A stretch of 64,000 nt of DNA, from positions 56,785,501 through 56,849,500 of the forward strand of contig CM075652.1 of the NCBI GenBank assembly GCA_037953625.1. Reading direction: 5' to 3'. How positions within the stretch are numbered: the stretch's first letter is position 1; each line of letters begins with the position of its first letter. Positions 1-11,935 of this stretch are shown in pieces. This DNA comes from Crotalaria pallida (Eukaryota > Streptophyta > Magnoliopsida > Fabales > Fabaceae). The notes under the pieces are model-generated. The model was not told where the DNA came from. It ran no database searches and saw only the letters and a program-made list of their open reading frames with translations. The translations under genes were made by a program, and so were the position numbers.

Positions 1-2025
1 TTGATGTCTGGTGTAGCCATCATGCTCACTTGCATCAGGCGGCCCTACATCCATGAAAAAAGAAAAATGGCAATACATTACATCACAGTTGCGTAATTTC
101 CGTTCAAACTTCGAGAATAATGAGCCCGACTATTTCACCCACGGCAGGCTTCAAAACAAAGATTTTGCTGAAACTTAATGGGTGGCATGCGGAAAAAAAA
201 CAACACATTTAAAATAGTTAGCATTTCTCAATTTGAACTTTCATACTAATGGTGAAAGTAATTCACTTTTTGTAGCCACGTTGGCTGAAAAAGAATATTC
301 ATTATGTACCTAAAATATTAGATTAAATAAATAAACTTGCATAGTACCCCACCTCAAACCTAGAGTCCCTTAACACACACCAAAACCAATTTTACATCAA
401 TCTACATTACATTGATTTGGTAGTTTTGTAGCATAGCTATCTGTCCAAGGCTAATACAAGCTAGATAACAAAAACAGATGAAGCAATGAGATTTTGACTA
501 ATACAGTGCAGAAAAGGGAAGCATTCACCTAAAATATCGTGGTGTGACCACACATCATTAACACTCAAGCAGCTCAGTTACTACAATGAGCTATATTTAA
601 ATCCTCCTTACTGGTTTTGACCTGCATTTTTTCACAACCTCCCTCAATTTTAACTATGGTGCTACCCTCCACATCATCTACTCTCCTTGCTTGAGCTTCT
701 ACATGTCTTCTCCACACGTGCCCAAATAACCTAAGGTAAGATTCTACCATCTTTTTGTGCAATAAGTGCCACTCGACTTTCTCTCGGATACATTCAGACC
801 TAAATCCTAATCCTATGATTCCTAATTTTTAAGTGTTCACTCATCCAAACAAATGAACAAAATATGCATCAATATGCTTAGTTCCATTAACTCTTCAAGC
901 TTTAGTACTTGCCATAAAAAGTTCTGTATGTTCTTTACCCTCTTCCCTTTTTATACAACTTATTGGTCGATTAGATTTTCTTCATGGTTTGCATATTTTA
1001 TCCCTGTTTGTTTCGACTTAGTTTGAGGTAGAGACATAGGAACATGAGACCTGTGTTGTTTCTTCACCTAAGATTCCACGCCTTCCATACACTAAGATGA
1101 ATAAATTATCAGTTCACAATGTATATTAATTATTGAACCAGTAATTTGTTCTCAGCTTATCGATAATTATTCCTATCTCAATATCAATAGTAAAACGATA
1201 CACGTTTCTATCTAATCACTTATTCATTGATAATCAGTGTATGAAAGGTGCAGAAAAAATATTCTCCCATAAGAAATGCCGATAAGTCGATAACTCTTGT
1301 TTTCCTCCTAATCATCCCTTTTTTTCATGTATCATGCCTTCTGGAAACAACCTGCAGATACTATCACGAAAGTATAGATATAACCAATTCTACCATTTTA
1401 GAGACATTTGGTTAATTAGGTAGAGGGGTTTCAACTTGACTTAAATCAATATTGATCAATTGTCAAAAGTTAGTTGTAGCGAATAATGCAGACTCTCGTG
1501 CTGTCATAGGCAAGAATGGTGTAGCCAAACAAATCACAGATGTGAGGATGTATAAAATAGACGATAGGTGGAAATATCAGTTGAGTTAATGGAACTAAGA
1601 ATTAATGGAACAACCACATGAGTTTTATCATTGTCAGCTTTTATTGCCCATTGTTCAGTTTCATATAGCACCATGTAAATTCTAAACATTAAACATTGGT
1701 TGAATTTCCGGTTTCTCTAATCTAGCACACAAACAAGCAATGTTTATTCAATAACATAAAAAAAATGAAAAAGAAAATATATTAGAAAATGAAAAGGCAA
1801 TTGCATACACTGTCATGATTGATTAATAAAGAAGAATCTGACCTGATAAAATCTGCCATCTAGCTTTTTGATACCATAGCCCAATTGAACATCTCCCAAA
1901 CTCTTAACAGAAGTAACAACCCCATTTCTTCTATATACATGCTTCCCCACCCTGGCAACCAAATCCATGAGGGCTTCCTTCTTTACATGTGGCTTAAACA
2001 GAAGCATACAATCGTACGGAGGCAT
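1..2025 (-). CDS. Ribosomal protein bS6 family protein, organellar type (partial, 3' end outside window)
   Basis: The protein binds small-subunit rRNA and is a component of the organellar (probably mitochondrial) ribosome. The coding exon at 1843-2025 encodes 61 residues, starting MPPYDCMLLFKPHVKKE and ending KKLDGRFYQ at a CAG|GT donor. The next exon enters at position 44 after a TAG acceptor and continues in phase 0 with GRLMQVSMMATPDI before leaving the window at base 1. This matches the N-terminal half of the short plant S6 proteins of about 110-140 residues. The intron is 45-1842 (1,798 bp). I chose the ATG at 2025 because the family begins at this MP-YDCMLL motif and no transit peptide is fused. 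A CAG acceptor on the minus strand (exon starting at 2049) suggests a 5' UTR intron. The identification rests on recognised family sequence; the organelle is inferred. Confidence 0.85.
45..1842 (-). other. Intron of the bS6 gene
   Basis: The intron is bounded on the minus strand by a CAG|GT donor at 1843/1842 and a TAG acceptor at 46-45. It is AT-rich. I saw no coding segment or recognisable transposon end inside it. Confidence 0.75.
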
Positions 2026-2323
2026 TTTTTAATTCCGTCTCCAACCTATCTGCATCAAATGAATGTTACAAATATCACCTCTCAACTAAGTAATCAAACA
2101 TAAAACAAAGGTGATTTCATTTAACCAGAACATAAGGAGAGTGAAATAATTTTTTACAACTACAAGGCATAAAGTGCGAATGTCCTTTTCTCTTCTCCCT
2201 CTCCAACATTCCGCAACTTAAATCTGTAGAACTATTAGGTTTATTGCACATTGACCAAGCATGCCATTATGTCAATTCTGGTGTCATAGTGACCACCTAT
2301 GTTGCACAGGTAGTACGCGGTAC

Positions 2324-3379
2324 GGGTGTAACGGTCCGGTCCAGTCTTTAATGGACTTTAGGGACCAGACCAATTAAAATCATGTGGCCTGGTTCGGTCT
2401 GGTCCAGATGTTTATCATATACAAAGACCGGACCAGACCATTCTTGAACGGTCCGGTCCGTAGACCATAATAATATAATTTTAATAAAAAAATGTTTCTT
2501 TTTTCCTTTTTTTCCCACTGAATAACATTTCCGTCTTCATATCCTGGACGACATACAAACATAGCATCATCCTAAATTATGTCAAAGTGCCAAGTGCTTA
2601 TAAAAGGTGCTTATAAAAGATGCATTACAACAATTCAAAAGACTAAAACAAAAACATAAGAACTAATTAAAATAAATACTAGAAAGTAGAAACAATGAAA
2701 CAGGATAAGGTAATGGCTCATGAACATTGAACCATATAAACAGCATAAGGTAAAGAATTAATATAAATTTATTATATTAAAATAACTACAAAAAATAAAA
2801 ACTAATTAAAACCAACCTCAAAGGGAGAACCCAAATCGGCAGCGGCGGCGAGCACGAGGCTGCAGCGAGCGGAGGGCGGTGTCTGACTGGATGAGGCGCA
2901 GGGAGAGCGACAAGCCGATCGGGGAGAGAGAACGGAGGGAGAGAGGCACGAAGGCACGGAGGGATAGCCACAAGCGAAACCGGAGGCACCGAGGGAGAGG
3001 GAGAACGGAGGTCGCGAGATCGGAGGGAGAGAGAATCGCCGGGTGAGGGTAGAACGGAGGGAGAGAGCGAGAACCGGCGGTGAGGGAGGCGGCTGTGGGA
3101 ATGTGAACAGTGAACACTAACAATTAGGGTTGGAACAATTATGAACGTGTGTGGCTGTGCTTCGCTGCTTCAGTGCTGTGTGTGTGTGTTTTTTTTTTAA
3201 ATATTTGAACCATCGATCCGGTCCGGTCTTTGCGATCTGAAAATTAGCTGGACCGGACCATTATGGACCAGTCCACATGTTTTGGGACCGGACCGTGAGA
3301 TCATTCTCGACCGCATTTTTCGGTTCGGTCCAATCTAGTATGATCGATTTCGGGGTCCTAGATCGGACCACTTACACTC
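2324..3379. mobile_element. Non-autonomous hAT-like element with GGACCGGACC-rich ends
   Basis: The left end reads GGGTGTAACGGTCCGGTCC and the right end, reverse-complemented, starts GAGTGTAAGTGGTCCGATC. Both flanks carry GCGGTAC (2317-2323 and 3387-3393), although the right copy is offset by 7 nt. The ends are dense in GGACCGG and CCGGTCC boxes and the core is GA-rich (about 2820-3110). There is no transposase. It lies upstream of the bS6 start codon, inside the inferred leader intron. The superfamily is inferred from TIR style; the boundaries are good to a few bases. Confidence 0.55.
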
Positions 3380-3941
3380 TTATTATGCGGTACATACATA
3401 TAGGGGTACGACATTTAAGCAAAAACTAGAGTACGAGTACGTTAATATATATGTGTGTGTGTGTGAGAGAGAGATTTATATAGCAAAAATGCACAAAAAC
3501 TAAAGCAAAATTAATGCATAAAACACTCAAACTTAGGAAAATGCTAACCAATGTCCTTAAGGCATTATTTAAGCAACCAAAAGTGGTTATTTTGCAATAA
3601 GTTTAGGATTTCAAAAACTATTAAATTTAGTTTTCCAACGCTTATTTACCCATTTTGTATTCCTTAACAAGTGCCCTGTTGTTAACAACAACCAAAAACT
3701 TAACATGTCCAAAATGTGAATAACACATAACACAATACATCCCCAGAGTGATTCAAATCCATTAAACAATCACTCTTCACTCAACTGAACATTTCATTTT
3801 CCTCCAATTATAAACACATAAAATACTAATTAATTTATTATTATAGCCTTATAGAGGAAGTATCAAAAGATGAAAATCAGAGAAGAATAAAGTACCCAAA
3901 ATCAGAAGCTGGAGGTGGTGGTTAAAGAATGAAGAGCTAAC

Positions 3942-4125
3942 CTTCTGTCGTGGGTCGTAGCTGAAGATGGAGGGCTGGTGGCCATTGCAGGTCCTCGCGG
4001 TGGCTGTCACTATCCCTATCGTGATGGCGTGGTGTCCTCGGGCGGTGCGGCGTGGTGTGGGTACTGAGTAGTGAAGCAGAACAACCGAAGAAGAAAAGTA
4101 GAGGAATAATCGAAGAAGAATGATA
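3942..4125 (-). other. Candidate 5' UTR exon, possibly of the bS6 gene
   Basis: On the minus strand this is a pyrimidine-rich, GCC-rich leader-like stretch ending in a strong donor, ACAGAAG|GTTAGCTC, at 3942. It could splice to the acceptor at 2049 ahead of the bS6 start codon. It resembles the RPN6 leader exon at 44300-44438: both contain CTTCTTCGATTATTC, GCC-rich runs and an (A)GAAG|GTTAGCTC donor. It may instead be part of a repeat. No ORF is supported. Confidence 0.35.
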
Positions 4126-4843
4126 TGAAACCCAATTTTGGACCTAAAACCCAGGCCGCACCCCAAAAGTACCCACTTGAGCTTATTACATACCCAACAA
4201 AAATTTTAGGGGCATTAGTCCCCCAACCCCCAGTTTATCCCCCAAACCTCATTTTAATGGTGGAATGTCCATTATACCCTTCATCATTCAAAACAAAAAA
4301 AGAAAGAAAGAAACCCTAAACCCCAACCACCTGTTCAACTTCTTCCACCCCAAGCAAAACCCCATAACTCCATGCAAACTCCTTCTATATTCCACTTTTT
4401 CAAACCCTTTCTCTCTAACCCCCTCTAACCCCTTCCATATTCTACTTACAAACCCCTTTATTAGAAGACACAAGTGAAAACACACATTATATTGGTATAG
4501 GAGCTTCAGTGGCCTCTCTCTGCTTGTTGTTGAAGGTAACATTCATCTCCCTTACGGGTTTTTTTTTACGTTACTGTTAATATTCTGATTAACTAGTGTC
4601 GGAAATTTAATTAATTCCGATACGAGTATATCAGAAATTATTAATAAATTTTCTATAAGTGTATTCTGAAACACATGTGTCGGAAATTTCCATGAAATTT
4701 GATAAAATATAGTTCATTGCTTATTTGAAAATTTGTAGTATTACATGTTGATCTTTTTTTTTAATGTTAATTTAGTTAACATAAATGCATATTTGAAAAT
4801 GCTTATTTGAAAAATGATTAAATGTAGTTAGCATAATCAAGCA

Positions 4844-5207
4844 ATGGATGAAGACATGTTCGGTGATCTTCAAATACAAGTTGCAGGCTTTCCCGACCAC
4901 GGGTATGCATTTTACCATGATAAACCTTTTGTATCGCGTGAGGAGTTGGTGAATTATGTTAAGAAGGTTGGAAAGGAACAAGGATTTTTTTTTTTAATTT
5001 CAAGGTCCGATTTGGGAAAAAGAGAGAAGGTTGTGTTGAGTAGTGAAAGGGCGGGTGTATTTGTGTCAGATAAGAGATCTAAAGAGAAGAACATAACCGG
5101 ATCGAAGAAATCCAATTGTCTCTTTAACATTTATGCTAAGCCGACCGTAAAAGGGGGACCATGGGCACTAGATGAAAATGTGGAAAACACAATTGTCCTC
5201 CCTATTA
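4844..5207 (+). pseudogene. FAR1/MULE transposase N-terminal fragment, truncated
   Basis: An open frame starts MDEDMFGDLQIQ. It contains SREELVNYVKKVGKEQGFFF, then VVLSSERAGVF and KKSNCLFNIYAKPTVKGG. This is the usual start of FAR1-type DNA-binding domains in plant MULE transposases, where a Cys/His zinc ligand set follows. The usual C-x-C-x-F segment is degraded here (NCLFNIYAKP), and a T-rich tract (4986-4998) produces FFF in place of a variable residue. The frame is cut by the hAT-like insertion beginning at about 5208. No DDE catalytic region survives downstream within the element. It is a non-functional remnant; the family call rests on motif order. Confidence 0.7.
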
Positions 5208-5654
5208 GGGGTGTAACGGACCGGACCGATTAAATTAATATGGTCTGGTTCGGTCTGGTCCGGAAGTTTTTCATATGCAAAGATCGGACCGGATCGTTTC
5301 GGTCCAGTCTGGTCGGTCTATTTAGACCATAATAATAAAAAATTAATGAAAAATTAATAATACAATGAGAGGCACATGCATAGAGGCAAGAACCGTTCAA
5401 GAGGCATACAGATTCAAAGTACTGTGAGAGGCACATATGAGGCATACCCATATTCAAAGTAATGGAGGTGTTCAAAAGAACCAGGGAGGTTTGAACTTCA
5501 AGTGTGAACGTGGCTGTTGAAGGCTTCTTCATATTTTATTTTTATTTTTTTAATTTCAACTACCGTCCGGTCCGGTCTTTGCGGTCTAAAAAATTATGAG
5601 ACTGTGAACCGGACCGTTCATGTATGGTCTGAGTTTTTTGAGACCGGACCGGAC
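5208..5654. mobile_element. hAT-like insertion of the same family as 2324-3379
   Basis: It starts GGGGTGTAACGGACCGGACC, like the element at 2324, and keeps the box-rich 3' part (GAGACCGGACCGGAC) up to 5654. The final inverted terminus seen in the other copy is missing, and the sequence passes into an (AATAAC)n tract, so the right end is truncated. It interrupts the MULE reading frame. Confidence 0.55.
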
Positions 5655-5703
5655 AATAACAATAACAATAACAAACAATTTCCAAAACAGCCACAGAATT
5701 TTA

Positions 5704-6236
5704 GGGCCTGTTTGATTACTATTCTGGATAACTGTTTTTTTGTTTTAAAACCAAAAGAACAAAAAAAGAACACGTTTGTTAGGACTGTTTTGCAAAAATT
5801 GTTTCAGAAACAACACCTCTTCTTTTGTTTCTAAAACAGATTTTAGAAAACATATGAGAGATGTTCTTGTTCTCTTGTTCTCTCGCTTTTTGATCTCGCG
5901 GTGACAAACCTGTGATTATAGAATTATTAATGGCAATCATGTAAATAAGTGGAAAAAGATTCCTTTTATTCTTATGATTCAATTTCTTCTCCAGCGAGTT
6001 TTTCCCTGCACGACAATGAAGGCAAAAAGACATTTGACCTGATAAACATGGTTGAATGGCAATTTTCTTCTCCATCTTTCGCTGCTCAAGTCATTTGAGT
6101 CAGAGAAAACAACTTGAATTTGTATTATTATCCAAACACGTATTTTTGTTTTTTTGTTCTATGAAATTTGTTTTGGGAATTGGTTTTAAAATCTGTTCTA
6201 TGAAACAATAAAACAAAATAGTAATCAAACAGGCCC
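5704..6236. mobile_element. PIF/Harbinger-type (Tourist-like) element
   Basis: It has inverted termini GGGCCTGTTTGATTACTATT of about 20 bp and a 3-bp TTA duplication on each side (5701-5703 and 6237-6239), which is characteristic of the superfamily. At 533 bp with no transposase, it is a non-autonomous copy. It sits inside the MULE at 4209-6760. Confidence 0.8.
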
Positions 6237-6760
6237 TTAGATTTTTTCGACGCCCTCGTGTCGGAAATTTGCATCGATAGCAGAGCTTCAACACAATAAT
6301 GGCGAATGCAAAAGGAAACACAACAACAATAAAAATAAACCCTCAAACATGAAAAAGAACAAAACCCTAAAAGTAAAAAACAAAACATAAACCAAACCCT
6401 ACATCAAATAAACAAAAACAGAACCAAAACAAAAAAGAAAAACAAAGAAGGCAAAATGGTGATGAATGAAAGGGAGTTGGAACATTCATACCTTGCAGGA
6501 TGGACACCCACTTGCGGCGGCAGTGGAGGAGGTGACGGCGGCAGTGGAGGCGGTGAGAGTTGAAGGTGAAGAAGGAATGTGAAGTATGAAGAAGAAAATG
6601 TGAAGGAGGGAGTTGAAACGGTTTGAATGTATGTGGGGTGTGGGGTTTGTGAAAAGTGAAAAGGAGGGAATATATGAGGGGGTTTAATTGAGGGTAGTTT
6701 GGGTATTATTGAAAAAAGTGGGGTTTGGTGGATAAAATGGGGGTTTGAGGACTAATTACC

Positions 6761-6976
6761 AAATTTTATTATTATTATTTTTTATAGTTGGATACGTATC
6801 CGATGTGTATCCGGGCATACCCAACATGTACTCGCATCTGATATGAGTACGAGCGGTAAAATAGAGTATCCGTGCAACATGGGTGACCACTCATGCTATT
6901 ATGCTACTTTTAAGTTATCATTGCTTATTTCTTAAAAAAAAAAAGAAAGAAAGAAAGAAGCTTATTTCATTTTTAA
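6761..6976. other. Spacer between MULE and Helitron, with a possible older transposon end
   Basis: It contains GTGCAACATGGGTGACCAC (6871-6889), which is inversely related to AGTGACCACCTATGTTGCAC at 2289-2308. It is followed by an A-rich/AAAG run. No gene is visible. Confidence 0.4.
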
Positions 6977-8911
6977 CTAGTAAGCAACCCGTGTTACATA
7001 CGAGAGAAATAAGATACCCCAACTATTAATTGATACAAAGCTAGTTAATAAGTTAAAATTTACCCACAAAATAATTGTTTATAATCTCATAAATTAAAGT
7101 GTTTTTAATAAATAAAAAAACTTGTGATTTTTAATCGACATTCAAAGAAAAAAATGTTTCTTTTAATATATGTTGACCAAAATAGTATTGAAAAAGATGT
7201 TAGCTTTTGTCTGGGCATAGTCATAGCTGATCTTTTAGTTTAACTCGTTTTCATGCTTTATCCCTCGTACCCATTTTCAATTAAAATCCCATTTCTCCAT
7301 ATAAGGGCAATATCTCAATGAAATGCCCTTTTATTTTGAATATTTGATTATAAAATTGTCACATCACATGAATTACAAGTACTAATAAAACTGCAAGCTA
7401 CTGCAAGATATTGATTATAAAAAAAAAAGTACAATTATTTGTTGTTAGTACTTTTAATTTCGATATTGCAAGATGATTGCTAGTTGATAATTAATATTAT
7501 TATGATTTTTATTTTTAAAAACAAAAAATTATTAAATAATTATAAAATTAATAGGTACATTTATTTGAATTTTAATCTTTTTAATGGATCAAAAATTATA
7601 ATATTTATTCCTTTATATATTACATTCATAGATTCCACAAGATAAAGAGCTGAAAAAATGCAATACTCAATAAAAAACAAAAATGGTACATAAATACATA
7701 AAAACAATAAATAAACAAATTTTGAAATTTATCTTAAATGATAGACAAAAATAATTAAAACAAACATCATAACAATCTTTATTAACATTAACAAAACATT
7801 TTTTTTTTGAATTTCTCGAAATTACAATACAGAGAATTAGAAAAGAGTACACAATTAAATCAAACAAAAAATAATACATCTCTCATCCAAGAAATATCTT
7901 TCTTATTTAGGTCTTCTTTTGAAATTGAAAATCATAAATTCTCAAAATTTTCATCTAAAAAAGTCACAAAAAAATTGAAATATATATATAATTATTTTTA
8001 CATAGATTTCTTATTTGAGGTAGTTTCTTCTGTACCTTTCACGAAAAAGTTATCGATTATCAAAAGTGATTCACTAACGCGTTGCAATCTTTTCTTTATT
8101 ATCACAAAAACATTCCAAATTTTATGGTAAAACAAAATTAAAATCTCAAATTCTAAAAATATTGAAGAATGTGAGAAGGAACATAATAAAAAATGTGAGC
8201 ACAATAGTTTTGGTAGAAATAAATTAAAATAGATGAAAGAAAAATACCAAAAAATTTATTTTGGAAGAAAGAGGGATGAACAAAGATGATTTAAAACTTT
8301 TAAATGTATGTATAACAAATAGTGTGTGTGTATATATATATATATATAATTTGTATTTATTCAAAATGAATAACAAATTCAACAGATTTAATTTGTATTT
8401 ATCTAAAATAAATTAATGATTTGAAAAACTTGAGTAATTTATTTAATTTCAAATCGTAATACTCCCTCTGGTCCTATTTATAAGACCATTTTGGGGTTTT
8501 TATTTTGGTCCTATTTATAAGACCTCTTTTCAATTTTTAATAATATTTAATTACTTCTTTCCACTAACACCTCTATTAAGTCAACACTTTTTAGAGTTCC
8601 AATAATAATTATAGGGGTACTTTTGAAAAAGTATCTCAAATTTTCACATTTCCAATGTCACTAAAAAATTTATCTACTTTCCTTGGTGGAAGTGAAAAAC
8701 CCAAAAAAAAGGGTCTTATAAATAGGACCAGAGGGAGTATTAATAATCTATTTAATTTATTTCAATTTGTAATATTTTGGTTGGAGATAATGGTTATTTA
8801 TCTACAATCGTTTGGTGCAAGGAAAACTTCAACGACAAATGTGATGGCTCGAAAACTTCAACAACAAACATAGTGGCTCGAAAATACGTCTTTTTATATA
8901 AAGATAGTAGA
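6977..8911 (-). mobile_element. Non-autonomous Helitron
   Basis: Read on the minus strand, it begins TCTACTATCTTTATATAAA, preceded by host A. It ends with an imperfect GC-containing hairpin (CGTATGTAACACGGG) and CTAG, followed by host T. These are the A|TC...CTAG|T boundaries of Helitrons. The 1,935-bp interior is very AT-rich, has no Rep/helicase and holds a Stowaway MITE at 8462-8737. Confidence 0.65.
8462..8737. mobile_element. Stowaway-type MITE (Tc1/mariner)
   Basis: Inverted termini CTCCCTCTGGTCCTATTTAT are about 26 bp long and nearly perfect. The target dinucleotide TA is present on both sides (8460-8461 and 8738-8739). The element is 276 bp with no coding capacity. Confidence 0.85.
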
Positions 8912-10125
8912 TTGGGAAACAAGTGGATTGGTCCCAAAAATTATTTAAGAGTTTCAACTTTCAAGTATATCTTACTCGTATTTTTTGTTTCAAATCAGTG
9001 TTAAAAACAGGATTTAGATCGACAAGTTCATAAACTTTTGACAAGCAGATGTGATGTTGAGTGTGGGTATACTCGTGTCAAAGAATACTAAAGCATAAAA
9101 GTGGCTCTGAATTTTGTTAACCTGTGTCGAATGTAAGAGTTTATCTATTCAAAACTTAAACGTGTGTGACATCGTGTCGAAAGCCTTATGCACGGTTATC
9201 AAGATTGGTCAAACAAATTTGTTGGCATTAAATGAAAGAGTTACACAATTGGATAACATCAAGGCCTAATTAAGACTAACTCCAACAACCATGCGAGAAG
9301 CTTGCTATAAAAAGCGTGATCCTCATATCATCATCTTCATTCTTAGTCAGTTAATGTTGTCATCTCATTTAAATAGAATGTTACATTGGTATGATTTCTG
9401 GGAAATAATGAAAGATAATCTCTATGTCGGAAGAAACTCAATAAAGTTCAGTATGTTCAGAGATTTGACTCTTACCTCTATCTAAGCAATGACGAGGTAA
9501 GAAATCTTGGATAGAAAGGGATGCATATTCAAAAAGGCTCGGAGTTGGTGATAATGGCGACATTTCAAAACATACTTTGGACATCATTGCCAATGATGAG
9601 GATTTAGTTGACATTCAAAGAAAAAAGTTAAAAAAGATGGTCGTAAATATCATAAATCTACCAGAAAAATTTCAAGGGTATCATGAAGTCGTAGTAGATG
9701 ATGATGACGACTAAGAATATTTGAGTGAGGAGCTGTTACAAAATGCTTATTCTTGATGGAAAACAGTAAAATAGTCAAAAGGAACACCTCAGACCTCTTC
9801 ACATTAAGGCATTGGTGGATGGGAAGCCGATCAATAGAAACCTAGTTGACGAAAGAGCAGCTGTCACTATTACCCCATGGGTTGTGTTCAAAAGGCTTGG
9901 TAAAAATGAATCAGACTTAGTCTCATCCAACATTGTAGTCATTGGCTTTACAGGGAAGTCAATGCCATCAAATGGGGGTGACTCTAATCAAAATTGAAGT
10001 AGAAAGCATTAAAAGAGATACATTGTTTGTAGTGGTGCCTACTAAGGATAGTTATAATCTACTCCTTGGGCGACATTGGATAAATGCAGTAGGGGTTGTG
10101 TCGTCAATGGCACATCAGAAGTTGC
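8912..10125 (+). pseudogene. Degenerate Gypsy polyprotein: aspartic protease region, left part
   Basis: Retroelement sequence, heavily mutated before about 9780, becomes recognisable at 9791-10125. It reads LVDGKPINRNLVDERAAVTI, then VVFKRLGKNESDLV and, after a frame change near 9965, DTLFVVVPTKDSYNLLLGR and HWINAVGVV. This is the retropepsin-like domain of plant Ty3/Gypsy elements. The active-site motif, normally D-G/S/T-G followed by A, reads DERA here, so the protease is dead. The Copia insertion with TSD GTTGC cuts the frame right after the HQKLL segment, and the continuation is at 16214. Confidence 0.65.
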
Positions 10126-11865
10126 TGTAAGATCCATTGAGAATGTTTTGATAAATGACAAAAGGTTTTGAACAAGCTACAAATGTGTTGATCAAGTTCA
10201 AGCTCGTCAAGCAACAACAAACATCAAGTGATGAAGAGAGAGCAAGCTCATGAAGACTTAGTTTGGTAGTTTATGTTTTATTGTAATATCTTTCGCCTCT
10301 CAAGTCTTTTAGTTTATGAGTTTGGGTAGAGTTAATAGAGGGTAGTGAATCTCTATCAAGGTCATGATTATATCATAATTTGAGTTTTCACTTAACCTAA
10401 AATCAATAGGTGGCTTAAAGGTTTGAAAGAAAAGGTTTAGTTTTTTGAGAAAACAAGTTTTAATTGATTTTTCATTAAACTAATCGATTAAGGCTTAAAC
10501 TAATCGATTAAGGCTTATGTTAATCGATTAGAATTTTCAAAGCTTGCGCACTTAATCGATTAAGCAAGGTGTTAATCGATTAAGACCTTTGTTAATCGAT
10601 TAACACGTACAGATCTGGTTTTTTAAATACGTTTTTCACTTCTCAAAAGCACTTTGAAGTGTTCCTTTTGGGTATTCTATATAAACCTTTTCCCAATTAT
10701 TGTGAATCATTATTACAATCTAGAATCATTTTGATATTCATTTTACAAAGAAACAAGCCACTCTATTCTCTCTCACTTTCATAGATCAAAGCTTTCACTT
10801 TTACATTCTTTGATCAAGAATCTTTGAATCTCTTATGTTGATATTTTCATAGCTATTGAAAGAGATTCATAGGATTGTTATTGTTTTTCATTTGAGTTGT
10901 AATCATTGCAAAGAAGGCAAGCTATCTACAACAAAGGAAGTCTTGGTTGTGAATCAAGCAAACAAGCATTTGGAAGTCTTGATTGTTATCAAGCAATTGG
11001 AAGTCTTGTTGTGATAACAAGCAAATTGGAAGTCTTGGTGTCAGGCATCATCAAGCAAGTGGAAGCCTTTGAAGAATCTCAAAGCAATTGGAAGTCTTGT
11101 TGAGGGGAATTGACAAGCAAGGTTAGAGGTTAGATTAGAGCATCAATAGGATTATAAGGCAAGGGTGTGGTATCTCTTGTAGGCTAGCAAGAAGGGAGTC
11201 TTGTGAGGCATTTACTTGTAATTTGAGAACTCTAATTCCTCATAGTGAAGAATCTCTCTTGGTTGAAGAGGGGACTGAATATAGCTTTCAAGTGGATGAA
11301 AGTGAACCGGGATAAATCACTGTGTCGTATCTCTAAACTCTTAACTCTTTACATTCAAGTCATTCATTGTGTTCTTGATTGAAAACCTAGAAAAGATTGA
11401 TTTTCATAATTGATTGAATTGAATCTTAATTGTGTAAATTGATTTGGGAAAAATCATTTTCATAACCTAGGTAATTAATAAGAATATTGGTGTTAATCAA
11501 TTCCGCTTTATCTCTGATCATATGTGTTAATTGATTGATTTTCGTATTTGATTGAAAAGTGATTTTTCAGTTTTAACAGTGATTAATCGAGTAACTGTTT
11601 TCATTAATCGATTAATTTTAATCAAGCTTTCGGCATTAATCGATTAGCCATTTTATTAATCGATTAGCATGAAGTTTTAATCGATTAACATTTTGATTTA
11701 ATCGATTAAGACTGAGAGAATTTTGAGAAAATAATTTGTTTTAATCGTTTCGATTTGTTTCTTTCGAAAATCTTTCAAGGTTTCTCTAACACCTATTCAA
11801 CCCCCCTTCTAGGTGTTCTCCTAGTGTCTCCTTGTTATTTAACCCACCGATTGTAGGTTCCAACA
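10126..11865 (+). repeat. 5' LTR of the gag-only Copia element
   Basis: 1,740 bp, TG...CA. It holds two clusters of TTAATCGATTAA-like palindromes, six copies in about 10480-10605 and five plus a variant in about 11580-11710. A short imperfect tandem array of AATTGGAAGTCTTG lies at 10930-11100. TATATAAACC near 10678 is a plausible TATA box. Confidence 0.9.
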
Positions 11866-11867
11866 AT

Positions 11868-11879
11868 TGGTATCAGAGC
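11868..11879 (+). other. Primer-binding site (initiator tRNA-Met type)
   Basis: TGGTATCAGAGC lies two bases after the 5' LTR. It is complementary to the 3' end of plant initiator methionine tRNA, as usual for Copia elements. Confidence 0.85.
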
Positions 11880-11935
11880 TCGGTCGAAAGACACGAGCAT
11901 AGAGCTTTTTCGTTAAGATCCTTGAGGAAACTACA

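Larger units (their letters stand above)
4209..6760 (+). mobile_element. Mutator-like element (MULE) with nested insertions
   Basis: The left terminus (GGGGCATTAGTCCCCCAA) and the inverted right terminus (GGTAATTAGTCCTCAAA) stay related for roughly 60 bp. The direct repeat AAATTTTA flanks the element at 4201-4208 and 6761-6768. Inside lie a FAR1-like transposase N-terminus, a hAT-like insertion (5208-5654) and a Harbinger-type element (5704-6236). Leader-like sequence with a splice donor (GTTGAAG|GTAACA, near 4534) follows the left end, as expected if the terminal region drives the transposase gene. Confidence 0.75.

Noticed and set aside
3849..4166. 105-codon minus-strand frame
   Set aside because: It reads through a leader-like exon and across its splice donor; no protein motif.
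10906..11103. 65-codon frame repeated identically in both LTRs (also 15249-15446)
   Set aside because: It is the translation of a short tandem array in the LTR, not a gene.
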